NCBI GenBank assembly: GCA_032718475.1
Contig: JAUCBJ010003793.1
Location: 1 to 39,149 of the forward strand
Length of the DNA: 39,149 nucleotides
Source of the DNA: Nemertoderma westbladi
Taxonomy: Eukaryota; Xenacoelomorpha; Nemertodermatida; Nemertodermatidae
Direction: 5' to 3'
Under the pieces are notes generated by a model that did no database searches, had not been told where the DNA came from, and saw nothing but the letters and a program-made list of their open reading frames with translations. Positions within the stretch are counted from its first letter, which is position 1. Every line of letters begins with the position of its first letter. Below, one piece after another: positions 12,092 through 20,044 of this stretch. A program made the position numbers and the translations under genes.

Positions 12092-14960
12092 GTTAGTAGC
12101 TTGGCTGAGGATCTCTCTAAGGTTGGTAGCTTCCCTGGGGATCTCTCTAAGGTTGGTAGCTTCACTGGGGATCTCTCTAAGGTTGGTAGCTTCACTGGGG
12201 ATCTCTCTGAGGTTGGTAGCTTCCCTGGGGATCTCTCTAAGGTTGGTAGCTTCCCTGGGGATCTCTCTAAGGTTGGTAGCTTCACTGGGGATCTCTCTAA
12301 GGTTGGTAGCTCCCCTGTGGATCTATCTAAGGTTGGTAGCTTCCCTGGGGATCTCTCTAAGGTTGGTAGCTTCCCTGGGGATCTCTCTAAGGTTGGTAGC
12401 TTCACTGGGGATCTCTCTAAGGTTGGTAGCTTCCCTGGGGATCTATCTAAGGTTGGTAGCTTCCCTGGGGATCTCTAAGGTTGTTAGCTTCACTGGGGAT
12501 CTCTCTAAGGTTGGTAGCTTCCCTGGGGATCTCTCTAAGGTTGGTAGCTTCACTGGGGATCTCTCTAAGGTTGGTAGCTTCCCTGGGGATCTATCTAAGG
12601 TTGGTAGCTTCCCTGGGGATCTCTCTAAGGTTGGTAGCTTCCCTGGGGATCTCTCTAAGGTTGTTAGCTTTACTGGGGATCTCTCTAAGGTTGGTAGCTT
12701 CCCTGGGGATCTCTCTAAGGTTGGTAGCTTCGCTGGGGATCTCTCTAAGGTTGGTAGCTTCACTGGGGATCTCTCTAAGGTTGGTAGCTTCGCTGGGGAT
12801 CTCTCTAAGGTTGGTAGCTTCACTGGGGATCTCTCTAAGGTTGGTAGCTTCGCTGGGGATCTCTCTAAGGTTGGTAGCTTCGCTGGGGATCTCTCTAAGG
12901 TTGTTAGCTTCACTGGGGATCTCTCTAAGGTTGGTAGCTTCCCTGGGGATCTCTCTAAGGTTGGTAGCTTCACTGGGGATCTCTCTAAGGTTGGTAGCTT
13001 CCCTGGGGATCTATCTAAGGTTGGTAGCTTCCCTGGGGATCTCTCTAAGGTTGGTAGCTTCCCTGGGGATCTCTCTAAGGTTGTTAGCTTCACTGGGGAT
13101 CTCTCTAAGGTTGGTAGCTTCCCTGGGGATCTCTCTAAGGTTGGTAGCTTCGCTGGGGATCTCTCTAAGGTTGTTAGCTTCACTGGGGATCTCTCTAAGG
13201 TTGGTAGCTTCACTGGGGATCTCTCTAAGGTTGTTAGCTTCACTGGGGATCTCTCTAAGATTGGTAGCTTCCCTGGGGATCTCTCTAAGGTTGGTAGCTT
13301 CACTGGGGATCTCTCTAAGGTTGGTAGCTTTACTGGGGATCTCTCTAAGGTTGGTAGCTTCACTGGGGATCTCTCTAAGGTTGGTAGCTTGGCTGGGGAT
13401 CTCTCTAAGGTTGGTAGCTTTGCTGGGGATCTCTCTAAGGTTGGTAGCTTCACTGGGGATCTCTCTAACGTTGGTAGCTTGGCTGGGGATCTCTCTAAGG
13501 TTGGTAGCTTCACTGGGGATCTCTCTAAGGTTGGTAGCTTCCCTGGGGATCTCTCTAAGGTTGGTAGCTTCCCTGGGGATCTCTCTAAGGTTGGTAGCTT
13601 CCCTGGGGATCTCTCTAAGGTTGGTAGCTTCCCTGGGGATCTCTCTAAGTTTGGTAGCTTCACAGGGGATCTCTCTAAGGTTGGTAGCTTCCCTGGGGAT
13701 CTCTCTAAGGTTGTTAGCTTCACTGGGGATCTCTCTAAGGTTGGTAGCTTCACTGGGGATCTCTCTAAGGTTGGTAGCGTCACTGGGGATCTCTCTAAGG
13801 TTGGTAGCTTCGCTGGGGATCTCTCTAAGGTTGGTAGCTTCACTGGGGATCTCTCTAACGTTGGTAGCTTCACTGGAGATCTTCTTAAGGTTGGTAGCTT
13901 CCCTGGGGATCTCTCTAAGGTTGGTAGCTTCGCTGGGGATCTCTCTAAGGTTGGTAGCTTCCCTGGGGATCTCTCTAAGGTTGGTAGCTTCACTGGGGAT
14001 CTCTCTAAGGTTGGTAGCTTCACTGGGGATCTCTCTAAGGTTGGTAGCTTGGCTGGGGATCTCTCTAAGGTTGGTAGCTTGGCTGGGGATCTCTCTAAGG
14101 TTGGTAGCTTCACTGGGGATCTCTCTAACGTTGGTAGCTTGGCTGGGGATCTCTCTAAGGTTGGTAGCTTCACTGGGGATCTCTCTAAGGTTGGTAGCTT
14201 CCCTGGGGATCTCTCTAAGGTTGGTAGCTTCCCTGGGGATCTCTGTAAGGTTGGTAGCTTCCCTGGGGATCTCTCTAAGGTTGGTAGCTTCCCTGGGGAT
14301 CTCTCTAAGTTTGGTAGCTTCACAGGGGATCTCTCTAAGGTTGGTAGCTTCCCTGGGGATCTCTCTAAGGTTGTTAGCTTCCCTGGGGATCTCTCTAAGG
14401 TTGGTAGCTTCCCTGGGGATCTCTCTAAGGTTGGTAGCTTCCCTGGGGATCTATCTAAGGTTGGTAGCTTCACTGGGGATCTCTCTAAGGTTGGTAGCTT
14501 CACTGGGGATCTCTCTAAGGTTGGTAGCTTCCCTGGGGATCTCTCTAAGGTTGGTAGCTTCCCTGGGGATCTCTCTGAGGTTGGTAGCTTCACTGGGGAT
14601 CTCTCTAAGGTTGGTAGCTTCACTGGGGATCTCTCTAAGGTTGGTAGCTTCCCTGGGGATCTCTCTAAGGTTGGTAGCTTCGCTGGGGATCTCTCTAAGG
14701 TTGGTAGCTTCCCTGGGGATCTCTCTAAGGTTGGTAGCTTCACTGGGGATCTCTCTAAGGTTGGTAGCTTCACTGGGGATCTCTCTAAGGTTGGTAGCTT
14801 CCCTGGGGATCTCTCTAAGGTTGGTAGCTTCTCTGGGGATCTCTCTGAGGTTGGTAGCTTCACTGGGGATCTCTCTAAGGTTGGTAGCTTGGCTGGGGAT
14901 CTCTCTAAGGTTGGTAGCTTCCCTGGGGATCTCTCTAAGGTTGGTAGCTTCGCTGGGGAT
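12062..14960 (+). repeat. 30-bp array, about 97 copies, amplified from the exon 3 end plus its 5' splice site
   Basis: Each 30-bp unit reads GGTAGCTTCACTGGGGATC then TCTCTAAGGTT. In the exon 3 frame this is G-S-F-x-G-D-L-S-K-V, an echo of the real exon end GSFAEDLSK followed by GTT of the donor. The first copy has GAGGAT and the donor AAG|GTTAGT. Nearly all later copies have GGGGAT and AAG|GTTGGT or AAG|GTTGTT. Fourteen units stay in the exon frame until a 2-bp deletion at about 12475 makes a TAA at 12476-12478. Larger blocks are duplicated: 14 units (12481 and 12901 blocks) and 22 units (about 13381 and 14041 blocks). Long open frames on both strands follow automatically from a stop-free unit divisible by three. 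The array ends at the junction with a retrotransposon fragment. Confidence 0.96.
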
Positions 14961-15480
14961 ATCGTACCGGGGACTAAGTTCATTCGAGCCACAGTGGAAA
15001 GTGTATTTTTATACGGGGGTGAGACCTGGACACTGACTAAATCACTCGAACTACGAATTCATGGTTGCTACACAAGACTACTAAGGGCAGCCCTAAACAT
15101 CAGCTGGAGACAACACATGACAAACGCCGAGCTTTATGGTACAATACCACCTGTATCAACCACCCTCCGTGAACGCGGATTAAGATTCAGTAGGCACTGC
15201 AGGCGAAGTAAAGACGAGGTCATACCAGATCTACTTTTCTGGCAACCAACTCATGGAAGGCGTAGTCGTGGACGACCGGCCATAACATATATAGATCAAC
15301 TTGAAAGGGATACTGAACTTGGGAGAAACGAAATTGCGACAACTATGGAGAATCGGGAAGCCTGGAAGGATCTCATTTCCACTGTCCGAGTTCGGTCGAC
15401 CTAGTAGTAGCTGGAGAATCGGGAAGCCTGGAAGGATCTCCTTTCTACTGTCCGAATTCGCTCGACCTAGTATTATTAAT
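14961..15480 (+). mobile_element. 5'-truncated non-LTR retrotransposon, C-terminal end of the RT protein
   Basis: Abuts the 30-bp array. Translation gives RATVESVFLYGGETWTLTKS, then HGCYTRLLRAALNISWRQH, RGLRFSRHCRRSKDE and RRSRGRP. This is the conserved region after the reverse transcriptase domain of many animal non-LTR elements (the LYG-x-ETWTLTK motif). It is open to a stop at 15402-15404. The last stretch, from TGGAGAATCGGGAAGCCTGG, is tandemly duplicated with a 66-bp period (15346 and 15412). An ATT-rich tail follows. No RT catalytic motifs remain, so this is a dead 5'-truncated copy. The apparent 1140-codon frame joining the array to it is accidental. Confidence 0.82.
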
Positions 15481-16060
15481 ATTATTACGAAATATAATTA
15501 CGTTTTATATTTTTTTTAGTTAGTTTAGTGATTATGTGTAATATTGTATTTGTAACCAAGTAACATAAAAGACCCCCTTGGAATTAAGCTGCAAAGCTTT
15601 AGAGGTAATCCTATGTTAGGTTTTACAATAATGTATCAATTAAATCTGTACATGTCTACAAGGTTCACTTCAGGATCTCTATAAGGTTTGTAACTTTGAC
15701 TCGGTTGATGTTCTCTGTAATATGGGCTAAATAATATAGTTAAGGGCTTTAACATTAATAATCGTAATCATTTTACGACTACTGTAGTGTTGTTATATAG
15801 TAATATTTACTGCTCAAAAAATATAGTACCAGTCAAAATAATTTTGTTGTTATTTCTATTTTCAGTATTCGTAGTGTACAATTGTTATTTATATTTTGTG
15901 AATTATTGCGTAATATCGTTTGAATCTACATCTATAATCTTTGAATCTATACTGTCGCTTAAGGAATGTTCAATGTTGATTTTAGTAGACCAGAGTCACT
16001 AGCCTAATTTTCATTGATCATATCCCCCGCTGGTTCTATTTAACCAAATTTATTCAATAG
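15481..16060 (+). other. 3' part of intron 3 with decayed array units at 15658-15722
   Basis: AT-rich intron sequence ending in the acceptor TATTCAATAG at 16051-16060. At 15658-15722 a stretch contains TTCACTTCAGGATCTCT, TAAGGTTTGTAACTTTGAC and CTCTGTAA. It lines up with about two mutated units of the 30-bp array. The non-LTR element therefore lies between the fresh array and an older, eroded edge of it. Confidence 0.6.
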
Positions 16061-16201
16061 ACCCCCGGCCCGGGAGCTTACGGAACATCAGATGCTAACG
16101 TTGTAAAGTACAAGAGCCCGTCGTACAGCATGTTGGGTAGGAACGCGTTGCCAGGTGACGCTACCCGGAAACCAGGACCTGGTGTATACTCACCAGAAAA
16201 G
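16061..16201 (+). CDS. ODF3: ODF3/CIMAP1-like SHIPPO-repeat protein, exon 4
   Basis: A 141-bp phase 0 exon (47 codons, no stop) between TATTCAATAG and GAAAAG|GTAATA. It encodes TPGPGAYGTSD, then KSPSYSMLGRNALPG, then KPGPGVYSPEK. That is two further SHIPPO cores separated by the P-S-Y-S-M-L-G-R linker. The order and spacing match the last two repeats of vertebrate ODF3, whose final core is also followed by a short S-P-E-K segment. The exon can splice in frame to either of the two downstream terminal exons. Confidence 0.9.
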
Positions 16202-16470
16202 GTAATATCGACTTTAACTTATATCATAAGGAGCAATAAACATGAAACAAATACAAATTATTTAGCATTACATTGAAAAGTGCCCCTTATGTAACGTTGG
16301 GGGTGGTCTCTTTAGGGGTAGCACTCCACCATAGTCTACACAAAATTACGAATTTATAAAAATCATGTGTCAATATCAGAAAACTGTTTATCACAGTTCT
16401 CTTTTTAGTTTTCGAGCTATTATAATAATTAATTGTATTTGTATTCTGTATATATTTAATTTACCTTTAG

Positions 16471-16560
16471 TGTTCGAACAAAAAGTATCCTGGTGGCATT
16501 TCTATGGGTATTCGTCACTCGCAGTATGTGGCACCACTGATATTAGAAGTGGCTGATTAA
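16471..16560 (+). CDS. ODF3: ODF3/CIMAP1-like protein, terminal exon 5a
   Basis: Follows the acceptor TTTACCTTTAG in phase 0. It encodes CSNKKYPGGISMGIRHSQY and APLILEVAD, then TAA at 16558-16560. The G-I-R-H-S-x-Y-x-x-P-L segment close to the C-terminus is the family's signature ending. The intron from exon 4 is only 269 bp. A possible polyadenylation signal AATAAA lies at 16959-16964, beyond the 16-bp array. This gives an ending of normal family length. Confidence 0.88.
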   Translation, partial: CSNKKYPGGISMGIRHSQYVAPLILEVAD

Positions 16561-16570
16561 ATGAGGTTTG

Positions 16571-16985
16571 CTATTCCTGCAATAACCTATTCCTATACAA
16601 TATCTTACTCCTGCAATAACTTACTCCTGCAATATCTTACTCCTGCAATAACTTACTCCTGCAATAACTTACTCCTGCAATAACTTACTCCTGCAATAAC
16701 TTTTTCCTGCAATAACTTACTCTTGCAATAACTTACTCCTGCAATAACTTTTCTGCAATAACTTTTTCTTACAATAACTTATTCTTGCAATAACTTAGTC
16801 TTGCAATAACTTATTCTTGCAATAACCTATTCTTACTTGAGCTTGTTCTTGCAATAACTCAGAGTTGCAATTACTCAGTCTTGCAATAACTTTCAATTAC
16901 CAATTCTTGCAATAACTTATTCCTGCAATGACTTATACTTGCAATAACAAATTCTAGAAATAAACTACTCTTGCAATAACGTAAT
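16571..16985. repeat. 16-bp tandem array, about 26 copies, directly after terminal exon 5a
   Basis: The unit TCCTGCAATAACTTAC and its variants (TCTTGCAATAACTTAT, shortened TTCTGCAATAAC) run from just after the 5a stop codon to 16985. Divergence is higher than in the 31-32-bp arrays, so it is older or less homogenised. If 5a is the last exon used, this array is 3' UTR. If 5b is used, it is intron. Confidence 0.92.
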
Positions 16986-17083
16986 CTTGAATGACTCTTC
17001 TTCGAATCGAATACTTGTTAAACCTCTATACACCAGGGTGCTGCACAGGATTTATGGCATAAAATACAATGCTCACTTAACAG

Positions 17084-17178
17084 ACGAGGCATTGTACTAT
17101 CTTGGTAATGATCGACAATCTCCAAAGTTCAGCATCACCCTGCAGCCACTGCAATCACGTAATTCAAGTTTCAGCGAC
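17084..17178 (+). pseudogene. Possible alternative or decayed SHIPPO exon between 5a and 5b
   Basis: The frame encodes EALYYLGNDRQSPKFSI, then TLQPLQSRNSSFSD, ending at GAC|GTAAGT in phase 0. The Q-S-P-K-F-S-I piece resembles the (S/A)P-x-(Y/F)-S-(M/I) linker of SHIPPO repeats, and the donor is near consensus. An acceptor is available at TCACTTAACAG (17073-17083), but that entry is phase 1. Exons 3 and 4 leave in phase 0, so the frame does not fit simply. Upstream, CACCAGGGTGC could be an eroded TPG core. It may be the remnant of an exon 4 duplicate that accompanies exon 5b, or chance. Confidence 0.35.
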
Positions 17179-17387
17179 GTAAGTATGCAATAGTGGTTGT
17201 TGTTGGCAAAGCAACTAAAGGGTTATTCTCAAGGCGTTCTAGAACTTCTTAGCACCATAAACAACTAATAAATCTAAAGGAATTTATTATTGTGTTGCTA
17301 AAGTTATTGCCTTGATCGTTGCTAATATGCTGCATTAATTAATATTGTTTTATTCGTTTCTACTTTACGCTGCATTTTCGGATCCAG

Positions 17388-17492
17388 TGCTGTGCTGTTG
17401 GTATGAAATCTATTGGACCCTCATTTGGCCTTCGCCACTCTCAATACACGACGCCGCTAATTATTGACACATATGATTGGTTAGTTTGTTAG
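17388..17492 (+). CDS. ODF3: ODF3/CIMAP1-like protein, alternative terminal exon 5b
   Basis: Follows TTTTCGGATCCAG in phase 0. It encodes CCAVGMKSIGPSFGLRHSQY, then TTPLIIDTYDWLVC and TAG at 17490-17492. The F-G-L-R-H-S-Q-Y-x-x-P-L-I segment repeats the C-terminal signature of exon 5a with a different flank. Exons 5a and 5b are therefore duplicated, divergent last exons, either of which can join exon 4 in frame. The nucleotide sequences differ mostly at third positions in the shared segment, which suggests constraint on the protein. The final codons plus 3' sequence are the first unit of the 42-bp array that follows, and the last four residues (WLVC) lie in the repeated part. Confidence 0.8.
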   Translation, partial: CCAVGMKSIGPSFGLRHSQYTTPLIIDTYDWLVC

Positions 17493-17964
17493 TCGCCAGT
17501 AATTATTGACACATATGATTGGTTAGTTTGTTAGTCGCCAGTAATAATTGACACATATGATTGGTTAGTTTGTTAGTCGCCAGTAATTATTGACATACAC
17601 GATTGGTTAGTTTGTTAGTCGCCAGTAATTATTGACACACATGATTGGTTAGTTTGTTAGTCACCAGTAATTATTGACACACATGATTGGTTAGTTTGTT
17701 AGTCGCCAGTAATTATTGACACATACATATGATTGGTTAGTTTGTTAGTCGCCAGTAATTATTGACACATACGATTGGTTAGTTTGTTAGTCACCAGTAA
17801 TTATTGACACACATGATTGGTTAGTTTGTTAGTCGCCAGTAATTATTGACACATATGATTGGTTAGTTTGTTAGTCGCCAGTAATTATTGACACACATGA
17901 TTGGTTAGTTTGTTAGTCGCCAGTAATTTTAGATACTTATGATTGGTTAGTTTGTTAGTCGCCT
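17458..17964 (+). repeat. 42-bp array, about 12 copies, amplified from the end of terminal exon 5b
   Basis: The unit starts AATTATTGACACATATGATT, continues GGTTAGTTTGTTAG and ends TCGCCAGT. The first copy overlaps the coding end of exon 5b (I-I-D-T-Y-D-W-L-V-C-stop). Each later copy therefore repeats this coding end and stop codon, with substitutions (ACACAC, ACATAC) and one 4-bp insertion near 17725. Downstream of the stop it should be 3' UTR or flanking DNA. Confidence 0.93.
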
Positions 17965-18060
17965 CTTTTTATTCAGTTTGATGGGAGTTCAATCATATCG
18001 TATAATTTATCTATTTATTGAGTTAATATAATATGGTATAATAATAATAATTATATATTC

Positions 18061-18444
18061 GAATGTAAATAAAGTAACACTGTATTTCACGCCGCCTCGA
18101 GTGAGAACATTTCCACGAACGAGCGAAGCAAGTGAGTGAAATATGAAACGAGAGCCTTAAAGTGAAATACAGGTACTTTATTTAAACCGAATAGTCGTTT
18201 TAAATACAAGTTTCAATTTTTTGTTAATTAGAAATCGTATATTATACCAGTACTGGTAACAAGCTATGTAGCGTGTGTTATCTGCAACCTACAGGGTGGA
18301 TAAGTAACACGGTAACAACCTACTGTATGTATCTAGTGCTGTCTGCAGATGCGATGAACTTACTGTTAGGCCCACCTAACAAAATACGGTACAATCATAC
18401 TGAAAAAATACTGTTCTATATTTCACGCCGTGATATATAGCACA
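18061..18444. mobile_element. Dispersed repeat, copy 1 (second copy at 34642)
   Basis: Shares many blocks with 34642-34945, including TTAGAAATCGTATA, GCTGTCTGCA, ACTGTTAGGCC, TACAATCATACTGAA and ATTTCACGCCGTGATATATA. The two differ by indels of about 40 and 50 bp. The first 125 bp form an inverted repeat: AAATAAAGTA...CTGTATTTCAC on the left (18067-18090) and its complement on the right (18163-18184), around CGAACGAGCGAAGCAAGTGA. No coding capacity. Most likely a nonautonomous DNA element or a piece of one. Confidence 0.65.
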
Positions 18445-18573
18445 CCCCATAGCTCATAATTGAGTTTACTTTATTTTATGGCGTATTATACGCCGACTTG
18501 AAAATAAATAAATTGGAGTTGAGCTGTTAATGCAACTGTAATTAATGATGTAAAAATTTATAATGGTTTTGTT

Positions 18574-18725
18574 CAGAAATGGAAAAAATCCGAGAAAGCG
18601 CGTCACCGGGGGTTGAACCAGCGCTATACGCGCGTTTCCGCCTATCGGGACTCCTCAGTAGCGCTAATAGGTTCAGCCACTCTCCCCTGACATTCACCTT
18701 TCTATTTATTCCATTTCTACTGATC
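18574..18725 (-). mobile_element. tRNA-like sequence with short flanking inverted repeats (pseudo-tRNA or SINE)
   Basis: On the minus strand, AGAGTGGCTGAACC resembles an A box. GGTTCAACCCC is a good B box. A GAGGAGTCCCGATAGG segment lies between them, as in long-variable-arm (Ser/Leu-like) tRNAs. The acceptor and T stems do not pair properly, so I do not call a functional tRNA. The flanks carry an imperfect inverted repeat (CAGAAATGGAA at 18574-18584 against TTCCATTTCTACTG at 18709-18722). Confidence 0.45.
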
Positions 18726-18789
18726 AAGCAGTCTTAAGTTGCATATCCTATCTCTAACAGCGGACCTACCGGCCTCCATTATGTTAGAG

Positions 18790-20044
18790 TGAAACAAGAG
18801 GGAAGTACAAATAAATAAACTCGACCTAAAAACGGCTACATTATTAATAAAATTCATTCACCTGGAATTAGTAAGAAATTCACATTCGCGCATACCTTGA
18901 ATCAGAAGTCTATCAGCTGTATAAAATATTTAACACACACTAATGCTACCCTATGAAGAATTTCAAGTTTGTAAGTGAGAGGAGTTTAGGCAGTAGGGCC
19001 TAAGCAAACAGTATCAATGGGTGTACTAAGTACAATAATCTTGGCAACCTCATCGATTTATACTAAGCCTGAGTAGAAATCCATTACATAAGCCATTTTT
19101 CATCATGAACACCAGCTGTTATTGGTGTTTTTTACCATTGTGTCCTTGGCACTTTTCGTTTATTTTAGTTTTTGCAAAAACTAATGCCTGTATTTTTCTG
19201 AAAATTGCTTTATACTATACACCCATTTAGACCATAAACTACAGGAGGGTACTAAAAACAACACAATTGACCGGATAGTTTCGGAGCCTTTCGTGTGACA
19301 AACAGAAACAGACAGACGGAGACGATTTTCTTACAGTAAGTAAATCTGAATGAAGATTTACAAATAAAACGATAGTATTTTTATTTTCCTTAGGTTGTGA
19401 ATGTTGAGTTTCCGAAACTAAAAATGATGTTGCCACTCTATCATGTTCATTACCCTGGTTATCATTTGATGCTGAACTACATGCAGACTGAATTATTTAA
19501 AAAAATATATATATATCTTGGATTCTTATTTGATTCTTATACAGTATAATTATTTATATTGGTATCATAGTTTATTTATTATATGTCTACAGTAACTGTT
19601 TCTACATTTATAAATTATTGTTAATGAATCTTGTAATTGGGACTATATTTATTTGTAAAGACAATAATAGCGTGTAAAGCCAATATTAGCGTTACAAAAC
19701 ATAATTCAATTTGCATTTATATATTTCATACGTCCCTTTAGGCTCCGTAGTTAAAAGAAAATATGTAATTAGTTAAGTACAGTACTATAATATTAAATAT
19801 TAAGATTAGCCATAATACAGTATGGTGTATGTTAGACCCCCAACCTCCAAGGTATAGGACCCCCCCCCCCCCCGTGCAAAGTCGCTGGCCTGGCGTGTTA
19901 AAAGACTAAGCAGGTTAGTAAAGGTTTAGGATTAGGCCTACTAACTTTATCCTGTTCTTGCTCTGAGGGGTCTAAAAAGCATTTAAGGAAGGGGGTTGAT
20001 CCATAGTTCTACACCTCTAGAACAAACCGGATCTTAGAAAGGCC
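18790..20044. other. Noncoding AT-rich region
   Basis: No coding exon, RNA gene or clear repeat family recognised. It contains a run of 14 C at 19860-19873 and, from about 19960, sequence grading into the G-rich array. Confidence 0.5.

Noticed and set aside
12443-14992. 849-codon minus-strand frame of repeated K-L-P-T-L-E-R-S-P and the 851-codon + frame at 12481-15036
   Set aside because: Shadows of the 30-bp array; no non-repeat coding sequence or family signature.
11982-15404. 1140-codon + strand frame fusing a decapeptide repeat to a reverse-transcriptase C-terminus
   Set aside because: The repeat unit is stop-free and divisible by three, so long frames arise automatically. The C-terminal part is a separate 5'-truncated retrotransposon joined by chance.
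18595-18690. Functional Ser/Leu-type tRNA gene
   Set aside because: A and B boxes are present but the acceptor and T stems do not pair.
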